Shown here in pieces: positions 42,419 through 53,919 of a DNA stretch of 64,000 bases (position 1 is the first letter of the stretch; every line of letters starts with the position of its first letter). Both the position numbers and the translations under genes were made by a program. The DNA lies in contig NZ_JNYY01000001.1 of the NCBI RefSeq assembly GCF_000716785.1, positions 248,001 through 312,000 on the forward strand. Reading direction: 5' to 3'. Source of the DNA: Amycolatopsis vancoresmycina. Lineage in GTDB: Bacteria; Actinomycetota; Actinomycetes; Mycobacteriales; Pseudonocardiaceae. The notes beneath the pieces were generated by a model. That model was not told the origin of the DNA. It searched no databases and saw only the letters and a program-made list of their open reading frames with translations.

Positions 42419-43752
42419 GCACGGAAGCACTGGGCGACCTGAGCGCGCAGGACCTGCGCGCCCGGGCGGCCGAAGCACTGACCCGGGCGCGGGCGCGCAG
42501 CGTGGCGCTGACCGACGCGGTCGACGACGAGGACCTGGTCCGCCAGCACTCCAAGCTGATGTCGCCGCTGGTCTGGGACCTCGCGCACATCGGCGTCCAG
42601 GAGGAGCTGTGGCTGGTCCGCGACGTCGGCGGCCGGGAGCCGCTGCGGCCGGACATCGACGACATCTACGACGCCTTCCAGCACGCCCGCGCCGACCGGC
42701 CGGAGCTGCCGCTGCTCGGGCCGGCCGAGGCGCGCGCGTACGTCAAGCAGGTCCGCGAGAAGGCGTTCGACGTGCTGGAGCACGCGCCGATGGAAGGCAG
42801 GCGGCTGACCGAGCAGGCGTTCGCCTTCGGCATGATCACCCAGCACGAGCAGCAGCACGACGAGACGATGCTGGCCACCCACCAGCTCCGCACGGGCGAC
42901 CCGGTGCTGCACGCACCCGAGCCGCCGCCCGCGCGGTCCGGGGCGCTGCCCCGCGAGGTCCTGGTGCCGGGTGGTGCCTTCACGATGGGCACGTCGGCGG
43001 AGCCGTGGGCCCTGGACAACGAGCGCCCGGCGCACGAGATCGCCGTCGAGGCGTTCTGGATGGACACCGTGCCGGTCACCTGCGGCGCCTACACCGAGTT
43101 CCTCGACGGCGGCGGCTACGACGACGAGCGGTGGTGGAGCCTGGCGGGCTGGGCGTACCGGCAGGACAACGGCATCACCGCGCCCCGGTTCTGGAAGCGG
43201 GAGCAGGACGGCTGGTGGCGGACCCGCTTCGGCGTGTACGAGCGCCTCCCGGCCGACGAGCCCGTCGTGCACGTCTCGTACCACGAGGCCGAGGCGTACG
43301 CGGCCTGGGCCGGGCGGCGGCTGCCGACCGAGGCGGAGTGGGAGAAGGCGGCGCGGTTCGACCCGGCCACCGGCCGGTCGCGCCGGTTCCCCTGGGGCGA
43401 CGAGGAACCGGCGGCCGAGCACGCCAACCTCGGTCAGCGGCACCTGCGCCCGGCGCCCGCGGGCGCGTACCCGGCCGGGGCGTCGCCGACCGGCGTGCAC
43501 CAGCTGATCGGCGACGTCTGGGAGTGGACGTCGACCGATTTCCACGGCTACCCGGGCTTCGCGCCCTTCCCGTACCGCGAGTACTCGGAAGTCTTCTTCG
43601 GACCGGAGTACAAGGTGCTGCGCGGCGGCTCGTTCGGCACCGACGCCGCAGCGATCCGGGGCACGTTCCGCAACTGGGACTACCCGATCCGGCGGCAGAT
43701 CTTCGCCGGTTTCCGCACCGCCCGCGACGCGGCCCCCGGCGAGGTGGGGTAG
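42415..43752 (+). CDS. egtB: Ergothioneine sulfoxide synthase EgtB
   Basis: 445 residues. N-terminal DinB-like helical domain carrying the iron ligands: His in WDLAHIG near residue 60, and HEQQHDE near residue 147 (HxxxHxE). C-terminal formylglycine-generating-enzyme-like domain (VPGGAFTMGTSAEPWALDNE; LPTEAEWEKAA; VWEWTSTDFHGYPG; VLRGGSFGT). It joins gamma-glutamylcysteine to hercynine with O2. Overlaps egtA by 4 bp; egtC follows after 4 bp. Confidence 0.96.
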   Translation: MSTEALGDLSAQDLRARAAEALTRARARSVALTDAVDDEDLVRQHSKLMSPLVWDLAHIGVQEELWLVRDVGGREPLRPDIDDIYDAFQHARADRPELPLLGPAEARAYVKQVREKAFDVLEHAPMEGRRLTEQAFAFGMITQHEQQHDETMLATHQLRTGDPVLHAPEPPPARSGALPREVLVPGGAFTMGTSAEPWALDNERPAHEIAVEAFWMDTVPVTCGAYTEFLDGGGYDDERWWSLAGWAYRQDNGITAPRFWKREQDGWWRTRFGVYERLPADEPVVHVSYHEAEAYAAWAGRRLPTEAEWEKAARFDPATGRSRRFPWGDEEPAAEHANLGQRHLRPAPAGAYPAGASPTGVHQLIGDVWEWTSTDFHGYPGFAPFPYREYSEVFFGPEYKVLRGGSFGTDAAAIRGTFRNWDYPIRRQIFAGFRTARDAAPGEVG

Positions 43753-43756
43753 GCGC

Positions 43757-44512
43757 ATGTGCCGCCACATCGGCTACCTCGGCGAGCCCGTCTCGCCCGC
43801 CGAGGCGCTCTTCCGCGCCCCGCATTCGCTGCTGGTGCAGTCGTACGCGCCGGCGGACATGCGCGGCGGCGGCTCGGTCAACGCCGACGGGTTCGGGCTG
43901 GGGTGGTACCCCGGCCCGGGCTCGCCGCCGCTGCGCCACCGGCGTTCGACTCCACTGTGGACGGACGAGACACTGCCGCCGCTGGCCGCGGCGGTCACCT
44001 CGGGCGCGTTCGTCGCCGCGGTCCGCAACGGCACCACAGGCCTGCCGGTGACCGAAGCGGCCGCGGCGCCGTTCACCGCCGGAAGGTGGCTGTTCAGCCA
44101 CAACGGCGTCGTCCGCGGCTACCCGGATTCGCTGGCGGAACTGGCGAAGACCCTGCCGGTCACCGAACTGCTGACGCTGGAGGCGTCGACGGATTCGGTG
44201 GTGCTCTGGGCCCTGCTGCGGGCCCGGCTCGCCACGGGGGAGGACCCGCTGACGGCGGTGGCGGCGCTGACCGCCGCCGTCGAGGCGGCCGCGCCCGGCT
44301 CCCGGCTCAACTTCCTGCTCACCGACGGCGCCACGCTGATCGGCACCACCTGGACGCACGCGCTGTCCGTGCTGGAGACCCCGGCCGGCGTGTGGCTGGC
44401 GTCCGAACCCCTCGACGGCGACCCGCGCTGGCGGCCCGTCCCCGACCACCACGCCGTGCGCGCCACCGCGGCCGGCGTCGACCTGCTTCCCCTGACCCAG
44501 GAGACCTCATGA
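43757..44512 (+). CDS. egtC: Ergothioneine amidohydrolase EgtC
   Basis: 251 residues. An N-terminal nucleophile glutamine-amidotransferase-like hydrolase: after the initiator Met the Cys2 nucleophile (MCRHIGYLGEP) is followed by NADGFGLGWY, FVAAVRNGTTG and FSHNGVVRGY. It removes the glutamyl group from the EgtB product. ATG 43757 is fixed by the need for Cys2. The TGA overlaps the egtD ATG (ATGA). Within the gene, TCCACTGTGGAC at 43951 uses rare codons (see findings). Confidence 0.95.
   Translation: MCRHIGYLGEPVSPAEALFRAPHSLLVQSYAPADMRGGGSVNADGFGLGWYPGPGSPPLRHRRSTPLWTDETLPPLAAAVTSGAFVAAVRNGTTGLPVTEAAAAPFTAGRWLFSHNGVVRGYPDSLAELAKTLPVTELLTLEASTDSVVLWALLRARLATGEDPLTAVAALTAAVEAAAPGSRLNFLLTDGATLIGTTWTHALSVLETPAGVWLASEPLDGDPRWRPVPDHHAVRATAAGVDLLPLTQETS
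43951..43962. repeat. TCCACTGTGGAC palindrome (in egtC, different frame)
   Basis: The same 12-mer read as ACT-CCA-CTG-TGG-ACG (Thr-Pro-Leu-Trp-Thr), so the shared sequence is not explained by a common peptide. ACT and CCA are rare here. Confidence 0.6.
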
Positions 44513-45486
44513 CCGAAGTCGATCTCGACCACCACCGCTCCGGCGACGCCGTCACCGCGGAACTGCGCGCCGACGTCGTCGCCGGGCTCACCGCGCCGCA
44601 GAAGTGGCTGCCGCCCAAGTGGTTCTACGACGCCGACGGCAGCGAGCTGTTCGAGAAGATCACCCAGCTGCCGGAGTACTACCCGACCCGCAGCGAGCGC
44701 GAGGTCCTGGCCGCGCACGCCGCCGACGTCGCGGAGCTGACCGGCGCGCACACGCTCGTCGAGCTCGGCTCGGGGTCGAGCGAGAAGACCCGGCTGCTGC
44801 TCGACGCGCTCACCGCGCACGGCACCCTGGAGGCGTTCGTCCCGCTGGACGTGTCCGAGTCCGCGCTGGCCGAGGCCGCCGAAGCGATCTCGAAGGACTA
44901 CCCGGGCCTGGCCGTCCGCGGGGTCGTCGGCGACTTCACCCAGCACCTGGCCCTGCTGCCGGACGGCCAGCCGCGGGTGGTGGCCTTCCTCGGCGGCACG
45001 ATCGGCAACTTCCTGCCCGCCGAACGCGCGGCCTTCCTGCGCTCGGTCCGGGAGGTCCTGGACGAGGGGGAGTGGCTGCTGCTCGGCACCGACCTGGTCA
45101 AGGATGCGGGCATCCTCGAACGCGCCTACGACGACGCGGCCGGGGTGACAGCGGAGTTCGACAAGAACGTACTGCGGGTGATCAACACCCGCCTCGGCGC
45201 GAACTTCGACCCCGACGAGTTCGAGCACGTCTCGCACTGGGACGCGGAGAACGAGTGGATCGAGATGCGCCTGCGCGCCCGCCACGACCTGACCGTCGAG
45301 ATCCCGGGCGCGGATCTCACGGTGGCCTTCGCCGCGGGGGAGCACATCCGGACGGAGATCTCGGCCAAGTTCCGCCCGAGCGGCGTCGAAGCCGAGCTGG
45401 CCGCGGCCGGGTTCGCGCTCGAGCACTGGTGGACCGACTCCCAGCAGCGGTTCGGGGTGAGCCTGGCAAAATCCGTGCGTGGCTAA
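44509..45486 (+). CDS. egtD: Histidine N-alpha-trimethyltransferase EgtD
   Basis: 325 residues, full length. It has LPPKWFYDADGSELFEKITQ, LPEYYPTRSE, the SAM loop VELGSGSSEKTRLLLD and FLGGTIGNF, all typical of EgtD. It makes hercynine from histidine and three SAM. egtE is missing from the cluster, so the last C-S lyase step must be encoded elsewhere. The stop (TAA 45484-45486) overlaps the GTG of the F420-type reductase gene by 8 bp. Confidence 0.96.
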   Translation: MTEVDLDHHRSGDAVTAELRADVVAGLTAPQKWLPPKWFYDADGSELFEKITQLPEYYPTRSEREVLAAHAADVAELTGAHTLVELGSGSSEKTRLLLDALTAHGTLEAFVPLDVSESALAEAAEAISKDYPGLAVRGVVGDFTQHLALLPDGQPRVVAFLGGTIGNFLPAERAAFLRSVREVLDEGEWLLLGTDLVKDAGILERAYDDAAGVTAEFDKNVLRVINTRLGANFDPDEFEHVSHWDAENEWIEMRLRARHDLTVEIPGADLTVAFAAGEHIRTEISAKFRPSGVEAELAAAGFALEHWWTDSQQRFGVSLAKSVRG

Positions 45487-45955
45487 TCCTCTCCGGGCGC
45501 TCGCCCGGGCCGTCGGCACCAAGCCGTGGCTGATGCGCACGGCCCGGTTCGTCGTGTGGGCGGACAAGAAACTGCACAAGGCGTTCGGCGGCCGGGTGAG
45601 CCTCGTGGCGCTCGCCGGGCTGCCGTCCCTGCGCCTGACGACGACCGGGCGGAAGAGCGGACTGCCGCGGAGCACCAACCTGCTCTACTTCCCGCGCGGC
45701 GGCGACTACGTGCTGACCGCGTCCAACTGGGGCCGCCCGCACGACCCGGCGTGGGCGCTCAACCTGCGCGCCCACCCGAAGTGCGAGGTGGCGCTGGCCG
45801 GGAAGCCGGTCGACGTCGTCGCGCGGGAGCTGCACGGCGAGGAGTACGACGCCATGTGGCAGGAGCTGCTCGGGTTCTGGCCGGGGTATGAGATGGAGCA
45901 GCGCGAGGCCGCCCGGCCGTTGCCGGTTTTCGTCCTCGCCCGAGTGGGCCGGTAG
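45479..45955 (+). CDS. Deazaflavin (F420)-dependent nitroreductase family protein
   Basis: 158 residues of the DDN-like split beta-barrel family: LRLTTTGRKSGLPRSTNLLY, VLTASNWGRPHDPAWALNLR, AHPKCEVAL and YDAMWQELLGFWPGYEMEQR are characteristic. Such proteins bind F420 or flavin and reduce quinones or other small molecules. Its GTG overlaps the egtD stop, so it is read with the ergothioneine operon, where egtE would be expected; it has no PLP site and does not replace EgtE by fold. Its role there is unknown. Confidence 0.85.
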   Translation: MANPLRALARAVGTKPWLMRTARFVVWADKKLHKAFGGRVSLVALAGLPSLRLTTTGRKSGLPRSTNLLYFPRGGDYVLTASNWGRPHDPAWALNLRAHPKCEVALAGKPVDVVARELHGEEYDAMWQELLGFWPGYEMEQREAARPLPVFVLARVGR

Positions 45956-46074
45956 GCACCGACCATCCGTTCGGCCGGTGCCGTGATTCACCGGTTTGTG
46001 CCAGTCTCACCCGGGTGACGCGCCGTGACGCCGTGAGCGCACGGCGAATGCGTGACCCTGAGGGAGGAGCCGTC

Positions 46075-47694
46075 TTGCCGAGATCCACTCAGCGCCGGGT
46101 TCGGGCGTTCGCACTGGTGGGGGCACTCGTGGCCGGCGTGGGGCTGGCGGGGCCGGCCGGGACCGCCGCCGCGGCCGAAGACGCGGCCGTTCAGCCAGCC
46201 GCCGTCGGCGCGACCCCGGCCGTCGCCTGGGGCGCCTGCGAGAGCGACGTCCTCGCCGGCGTGCCCGCCGACCAGGTCAAGTTCTACAGCTGCGCGCGGT
46301 ACCGCGTGCCGATCGACCACGACAACGCGTCGCTGGGCACCATCGACATCGCCCTGCTCAAGCGCGCGGCCCGGACACCGGCCAAGCGCGTCGGCTCGCT
46401 GTTCCTCAACCCCGGTGGCCCCGGCGGCCCGGGCCTGACCCTGCCGATCGCCGGCGAGGCGATCTTCCGGCCGCAGGTCCTCGACCGCTTCGACCTCATC
46501 GGCTTCGATCCGCGCGGGGTCGGCGCGAGCAACCCGCTGCGCTGCTTCACCACCCAGGAGGACGCGGACGAGGTCTTCGGCGCCCAGGTCGGCGTGCCGC
46601 TGTCGCGCGCCGAAATCTCGAAGACCCTCGCGAGCTACCGCGACTACGGCCGGTTCTGCCGGAACAACGCCGGTTCGCTGCTGAACCACATGTCCACCAA
46701 GGACGTCGTGCGCGACCTCGACACGCTGCGCGCGGCGGTCGGCGACCGGAAGCTGACCTACGTCGGCTTCTCGTACGGGACGCTGATCGGCTCGACGTAC
46801 GCGGCGATGTTCCCGAAGCAGTCCCGGGCGATCGTGATCGACGGCAACGTCGACCCGGCCCTGCGCACCAGCGACGGCGTCGAGTACGACCGCGAGCGCG
46901 CCCAGGGGTTCGAAATCTCGCTGGACGGGTTCCTGAAGCGCTGTGACCAGGTGGGCGCGAAGTGCGCGTTCAGCGACGGCGACCCGCGCGCGAAGTTCGA
47001 CGAGCTGCGGGAGTACCTGCGCAAGCAGCCGATCACCCTCCCGGGCGCCGACCCGCTCGACATCAGCGGGTTCACCGGCGGGGTGTCGAGTGCCCTGTAC
47101 TCGCCGGCGAGCTTCGCCCGCCTGGCCGAGGAGCTGCAGACCCTCTACACCGCGATCCACCCGGCGGGTGCGCAGACCCAGGTGGTGCCTGCCACGCCGC
47201 TCAAGGTGATCACCCCGAACAAGCGGGGCCTGGCCGACCGGAACCCGGACAGCCCGTACACCGGCGACGACTCGTACTTCGCGGTCAACTGCTCCGACAA
47301 GCCGTTCCGGATCGACCAGGCGGAGGTGCCGGACATCGCCGCCAAGTGGGAGCGCGAATCGCGCACCTTCGGCCGCTACCAGGCGTTCGCCGACACGGCG
47401 GCCTGCCCGGTGTGGCCGGTGAAGCGCCCGGACGCCTACCGCGGCCCGTGGCGGGCCAGGACCGACGTCCCGGTGGTCGTGGTCGGCAACTACTACGACC
47501 CGGCGACGCAGTACCGGTTCGCCCAGCGGATGGCGGCCGAGCTCGGCAACACCCGGCTGCTGTCGGTGGACGCGTTCGGCCACTGCATCCTCGGCGACGC
47601 GCTGGGGGTCGACCAGGCCGTGGCCGACTACCTGACCGACCTCGAGGTGCCGGCGAGCGGCCAGGTGTTCCAGCCGAACGTCCAGCCGTTCTGA
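46075..47694 (+). CDS. Secreted alpha/beta-hydrolase peptidase (tripeptidyl aminopeptidase-like)
   Basis: 539 residues from TTG 46075, which has GGAGGAG 5 bp upstream; a longer GTG start at 46015 is possible. Signal peptide (RVRAFALVGALVAGVGLAGP, Ala-rich cleavage near residue 33), then an S33-type peptidase: LFLNPGGPGGPG, FDLIGFDPRGVGASNP, nucleophile YVGFSYGTLIGS, and a C-terminal tap-like domain with VVVVGNYYDPAT and DAFGHCIL. It probably releases N-terminal tripeptides outside the cell. A strong hairpin (47707-47734) follows the stop. Confidence 0.9.
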   Translation: MPRSTQRRVRAFALVGALVAGVGLAGPAGTAAAAEDAAVQPAAVGATPAVAWGACESDVLAGVPADQVKFYSCARYRVPIDHDNASLGTIDIALLKRAARTPAKRVGSLFLNPGGPGGPGLTLPIAGEAIFRPQVLDRFDLIGFDPRGVGASNPLRCFTTQEDADEVFGAQVGVPLSRAEISKTLASYRDYGRFCRNNAGSLLNHMSTKDVVRDLDTLRAAVGDRKLTYVGFSYGTLIGSTYAAMFPKQSRAIVIDGNVDPALRTSDGVEYDRERAQGFEISLDGFLKRCDQVGAKCAFSDGDPRAKFDELREYLRKQPITLPGADPLDISGFTGGVSSALYSPASFARLAEELQTLYTAIHPAGAQTQVVPATPLKVITPNKRGLADRNPDSPYTGDDSYFAVNCSDKPFRIDQAEVPDIAAKWERESRTFGRYQAFADTAACPVWPVKRPDAYRGPWRARTDVPVVVVGNYYDPATQYRFAQRMAAELGNTRLLSVDAFGHCILGDALGVDQAVADYLTDLEVPASGQVFQPNVQPF

Positions 47695-47706
47695 GTGTGA
47701 ACCCGG

Positions 47707-47734
47707 TCCCGCGGCCCTTCCCCGGGCCGCGGGA
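47707..47734 (+). terminator. Hairpin terminator after the secreted peptidase
   Basis: TCCCGCGGCCC (47707-47717) pairs perfectly with GGGCCGCGGGA (47724-47734) around TTCCCC. It starts 12 bp after the stop. No U-tract. Confidence 0.75.
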
Positions 47735-47743
47735 GCGGTTACC

Positions 47744-47760
47744 ATGATCAGGTTGATCAT
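47744..47760. promoter_or_regulatory. Palindrome/direct repeat ATGATC-AGGTT-GATCAT before mgtC
   Basis: A perfect 6-bp inverted repeat that is also a TGATCA-GGT-TGATCA direct repeat, in the otherwise gene-free ~210-bp region between the terminator and mgtC. It may be an operator; the long leader could hold a Mg2+-responsive element, but I do not recognise an M-box. Confidence 0.4.
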
Positions 47761-47906
47761 CCACGGACAACGGAAGCGAGGTGAGCGGCACATGCCAGCG
47801 GACAGTCATCGGACGGCCGGGCGCGCGCTCACCGGGGGTTTCCGGCGGGGCTGACTTCGGCCGTTCCCTGTCCGGCAGTGCGCGCACGCCGGAAAAGAGC
47901 CGGATC

Positions 47907-48611
47907 ATGACCATTTTCGAAATGCTGCTGCGCGTCGGTGCCGGGGTCGGCCTCGGGGCCGTCATCGGGTTCGAGCGGCAGTTCCGCGCCCGGATGGCCG
48001 GGCTGCGCACCAACGCCCTCGTCGCCGTCGGCGCGACCCTGTTCGTGCTGCTGTCCGCCCACGGCTTCGGCGGCCTGGCCTCCAGCGGCGACGCCGATCC
48101 GACGCGGGTGGCCGCGCAGATCGTGTCGGGCATCGGGTTCCTCGGTGCCGGGGTCATCCTGCGCGACGGCCTCAACGTCCGCGGCCTCAACACCGCCGCG
48201 ACGCTGTGGTGCTCGGCCGCGGTCGGCGCCCTCGCCGGGGCCGGCCTGTACGCGGTCGCCGCGGCCGGGACGGCCGTCGTGGTCGGGGTGAACGTGGTGC
48301 TGCGGCCACTGGGCCGCGTCGTCGACCGCCGTCCGGAGTCGGGCGACGAGACGCCGGCGCGCTACGAATTCCAGGCGGTGACCCGCGACGAGGCCGAGGC
48401 CCACGTGCGGGCGCTGCTCGTGCAGGCGTTGACGCGCACGGACTTCCGGCTCCTGTCGGTGCTGAGCACCGACCGGGAGGACCGCACGGTCGAGGTCCGC
48501 GCCGAGCTGATCGGCGACCAGCGCGACGACGCCCAGATGGAGGCCGCGGTGTCGCGGCTTTCGCTGGAACCGTCGGTGTCGAGCGTCCGCTGGGTGGCCG
48601 TGCCGGCTTAG
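47907..48611 (+). CDS. mgtC: MgtC/SapB family membrane protein
   Basis: 234 residues. Four N-terminal membrane helices with the family signature GAVIGFERQFRARMAGLRTN, then AAQIVSGIGFLGAGVILRDG and GLNTAATLWCSAAVGAL; a C-terminal ACT-like soluble domain (about residues 145-234). MgtC proteins help growth in low Mg2+ and inhibit F1Fo ATP synthase in pathogens. ATG 47907 is used; the longer frame from 47781 adds a non-conserved region. Its TAG overlaps the stop of the convergent hydrolase by 4 bp. Confidence 0.92.
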   Translation: MTIFEMLLRVGAGVGLGAVIGFERQFRARMAGLRTNALVAVGATLFVLLSAHGFGGLASSGDADPTRVAAQIVSGIGFLGAGVILRDGLNVRGLNTAATLWCSAAVGALAGAGLYAVAAAGTAVVVGVNVVLRPLGRVVDRRPESGDETPARYEFQAVTRDEAEAHVRALLVQALTRTDFRLLSVLSTDREDRTVEVRAELIGDQRDDAQMEAAVSRLSLEPSVSSVRWVAVPA

Positions 48612-49378
48612 GCGAGGAATTCGTCGAGCAGCTCGCCGAACCGGGCGGGCTGCTCGACGTTGACCTGGTGCCCGGCGCCCTCGATCGTCACCTGGCGGGC
48701 GTGGGGTGCTTCGCGGGCGATCAGGTCAGCGATGCCGTGGATGTCGGTGCTGTCGAGCGCTCCGGTGACCACCAGCGTCCTGGCCCGGATCTCTGCGACC
48801 CGGGCCACCGCGGTCAGCTCGTCACCCAGGGGGAACCCGCCGTGGCCCTGGCGCGCGTTGCCGGCCAGCAGCCGCCCGAACAAGGCGCGGACCGCCGGGT
48901 CTACCTCGGCCGGTGTCCGGTGCGGGCCGTCGACGAGCATGCGGAGCACACACTCGAACGCACGCGGGTAGTCGCTGGCCGCGATGGCTTCGCCTGCTTG
49001 CCTTCGCTGGTCGAGCGTGAACGGGTCGCGCTCGACCATGCCGCTCAACCCCGGCGAGGTGAGCACCAGCCCGTCGACCCGATCCGGGTGCACGAGCGCG
49101 AAGTCGGCCGCCGTGCGGCTGCCCAGCGAGGAACCCACCAGGACCGCGCGCTCGATGCCCAGCGCGTCGAGCAGCTGCCGGAGGTCGTCGAAGTGGGAGA
49201 ACCCCGGCACCGGTCCCGGTGAACCGCCGTGCCCGCGGGCGTCGCACCGGACGACCCGGTGGCTCGCGGCGTAGCGGTCCAGCTGCTCGTCCCACACCTG
49301 CCGGGCGAAGCCGCCCGGGTGCAGGAACACCAGCGGCCGTCCGCGGCCGCGTTCGTCGTGGCTCAGCAGTTCCCCCAC
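48608..49378 (-). CDS. Alpha/beta hydrolase
   Basis: 256 residues. Oxyanion FLHPGGF, DARGHGGSPGP, nucleophile elbow VGSSLGSR, and catalytic-acid GALDSTDIHG followed by EGAGHQVNVEQP for the His. It resembles 3-oxoadipate enol-lactonase/haloperoxidase-like hydrolases; the substrate is unknown. GTG 49378 is the only reasonable start; no SD. It ends on the mgtC stop and is divergent from nothing: aconitase upstream runs in the same direction behind a strong terminator. Confidence 0.86.
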   Translation of the reverse strand: MGELLSHDERGRGRPLVFLHPGGFARQVWDEQLDRYAASHRVVRCDARGHGGSPGPVPGFSHFDDLRQLLDALGIERAVLVGSSLGSRTAADFALVHPDRVDGLVLTSPGLSGMVERDPFTLDQRRQAGEAIAASDYPRAFECVLRMLVDGPHRTPAEVDPAVRALFGRLLAGNARQGHGGFPLGDELTAVARVAEIRARTLVVTGALDSTDIHGIADLIAREAPHARQVTIEGAGHQVNVEQPARFGELLDEFLA

Positions 49379-49397
49379 GGCACCACGGTACCGGACG

Positions 49398-49436
49398 CCG
49401 AAGGCCTCCCCACCTGCTCGATGGGGAGGCCTTCGG
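49398..49436 (-). terminator. Strong hairpin terminator downstream of aconitase
   Basis: CCGAAGGCCTCCCCA (49398-49412) is exactly complementary to TGGGGAGGCCTTCGG (49422-49436), a 15-bp stem with a 9-base loop, 11 bp after the aconitase stop. It isolates acn from the hydrolase gene that follows on the same strand. Confidence 0.85.
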
Positions 49437-49447
49437 GGCGGAAACCC

Positions 49448-52261
<2,814 letters not shown>

Positions 52262-52581
52262 GTCTAACTCCAGTGGCGTGGACTTCCGCGCCGGTGCGGC
52301 GGTCGAGTCCCGGGTCAGTTCGGTCGGGTTCGGTGGCAGCGAGTCTTGCGCACCCCCACCGTAGGACCGGATTCGGGATGCCACACCTCGCGGTGCCCTA
52401 AACAGTACGCGTGTCCTGTTTAACGGACAAGACGACACGCGGTGTGGGCTGCGCCATCCGTTGCCGGGGTCCCTCAATGAGGGGAATTGGTGCCTACGTT
52501 GTGTAAGTTTCCGCTGAGGCTTGTGATAGTGGTGTGACGGCAGTGACACGGGGTGTGCGCTGGTGAGCGGAGGTGGCGGTC
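52262..52581. other. Divergent acn/ripA promoter region
   Basis: 320 bp without a convincing gene. It holds the AcnR-box at 52403-52418 and an A/T-rich patch (CCTGTTTAACGGACAAGACG) with a possible GTCC-TGTTTAAC-GGAC dyad (52413-52428). The Rv1476-like small membrane gene that separates acn and ripA in mycobacteria is absent. Confidence 0.55.
52403..52418. promoter_or_regulatory. AcnR-box palindrome upstream of aconitase
   Basis: CAGTACGCGTGTCCTG matches the reverse-complemented AcnR consensus (CAGTACGnnnGTNCTG, recalled from C. glutamicum) at every fixed position. It lies about 140 bp upstream of the acn GTG, within the likely promoter. Confidence 0.65.
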
Positions 52582-53919
52582 TTGTTTGGACGGTGCAGGG
52601 GGCCGAGAGTGCCGTGCGCCCGCCGGGGACTGAGCGTGAGCACGCTCACGCTGGTGATCTTGTTCGGCGCCGGCGGCACGGGCCTCGCGGCGCCCCCGCC
52701 GCCGCCGAACCCGAGTGACTCCGAGATCCAGGCCGGCAAGGCCGACGCGAACGCGAAGGCGGGCGAGGTCGGCCGGCTGACCAACCAGCTCGCCCAGGCC
52801 GAGCAGAAGCTGTCGCAGCTGCAGGACGACGTCGAGCTCAAGCAGGAAGAGGCCAACAAGGCGCTGGTCGACCTGCAGACCGCCCAGGACGCGGCGACGC
52901 AGGCGGAGAACGACGCCAAGGCCGCCCGCACCGAGGCCGACGCCGCGTCGGCGGCCATCGAGCAGGCCCGCGCGGACCTCAAGACGTTCGCCGCCGCCAG
53001 CTTCCAGCAGGGCAGCACGGTCGGCTCGCTCTCGGCGTACCTGAGCGCGGCCAGCCCCAAGGACATGCTCGCCCGCGCGCAGCTGCTCGACGCCGTCGGC
53101 GGCGACCGCCTCAACGCCCTCGACCGGCTCCAGCAGGCGCAGACCGAGAAGTCGAACAAGGACGCCGCGGCCCGCAAGGCCGCCGAGATCGCCCGGCAGA
53201 AGCAGGACGCGGCCCGCCAGGCGAAGAGCAGCGCCGACGCCGCGCAGACCGCCGCCGAACGGGCCCAGGACGGCCAGGCGGCGCAGAACACCCAGCTCGA
53301 GAAGAACAAGTCCGACGTCGAGCAGCAGCTCTACGCCGCACAGGCGAAGGTCAGCGGCCTGCAGGGCCAGCGGCAGCGCTACGACGACTGGCTCGCCCAG
53401 AAGCAGCGCGAGGACGAGGAACGTGCCCGCCAGGCCGCCCTCGCGTCCGCTGGCGGCGGGGGCCCGTCGGGTGGCGCGGCGCCGCCGGGCCCGGCCGGCT
53501 CCTCGATCGAGGCGGTGATCGCCCGGGCGCTGTCGAAGCTCGGGATGCCGTACGCGTGGGGCGGCGGCAACGCAAGCGGCGCGACCCGCGGCATCCGCGA
53601 CGGCGGCGTCGCCGACCGCTACGGCGACTACAACAAGATCGGCTTCGACTGCTCCGGCCTGATGATCTACGCCTTCGCCGGGGTCCGCTCCCTGCCGCAC
53701 TACAGCGGCTACCAGTACTCGTCGGGCCGCCAGGTCCCGCTGTCCCGGATGCGCCGCGGCGACCTGCTGTTCTGGGGCGGGCCGGGCGGCATCCACCACG
53801 TGGCCCTCTACCTCGGCGGCGGCCAGATGGTCGAGGCCCCGCAGTCCGGCCTGCGGGTCCGGGTCGCGCCGGTCCGCTACGGCGGGATCATGCCGTACGC
53901 GACGCGGCTGGTCGGCTAG
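52582..53919 (+). CDS. ripA: RipA-like secreted NlpC/P60 peptidoglycan endopeptidase
   Basis: 445 residues. Signal peptide (VSTLTLVILFGAGGTGLAA), a long coiled coil (about 45-285), a Gly/Pro linker, and a C-terminal NlpC/P60 domain with catalytic Cys in GFDCSGLMIY (near 356) and His in GGIHHVALYLG. It cleaves peptide stems in septal peptidoglycan; the coiled coil normally blocks the site until activated. The TTG at 52582 follows CGGAGG by 8 bp and is preferred; GTG 52573 adds three residues. Position next to acn and before moxR1 matches Rv1477; a ripB-like second gene is absent. Confidence 0.88.
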   Translation: MFGRCRGPRVPCARRGLSVSTLTLVILFGAGGTGLAAPPPPPNPSDSEIQAGKADANAKAGEVGRLTNQLAQAEQKLSQLQDDVELKQEEANKALVDLQTAQDAATQAENDAKAARTEADAASAAIEQARADLKTFAAASFQQGSTVGSLSAYLSAASPKDMLARAQLLDAVGGDRLNALDRLQQAQTEKSNKDAAARKAAEIARQKQDAARQAKSSADAAQTAAERAQDGQAAQNTQLEKNKSDVEQQLYAAQAKVSGLQGQRQRYDDWLAQKQREDEERARQAALASAGGGGPSGGAAPPGPAGSSIEAVIARALSKLGMPYAWGGGNASGATRGIRDGGVADRYGDYNKIGFDCSGLMIYAFAGVRSLPHYSGYQYSSGRQVPLSRMRRGDLLFWGGPGGIHHVALYLGGGQMVEAPQSGLRVRVAPVRYGGIMPYATRLVG

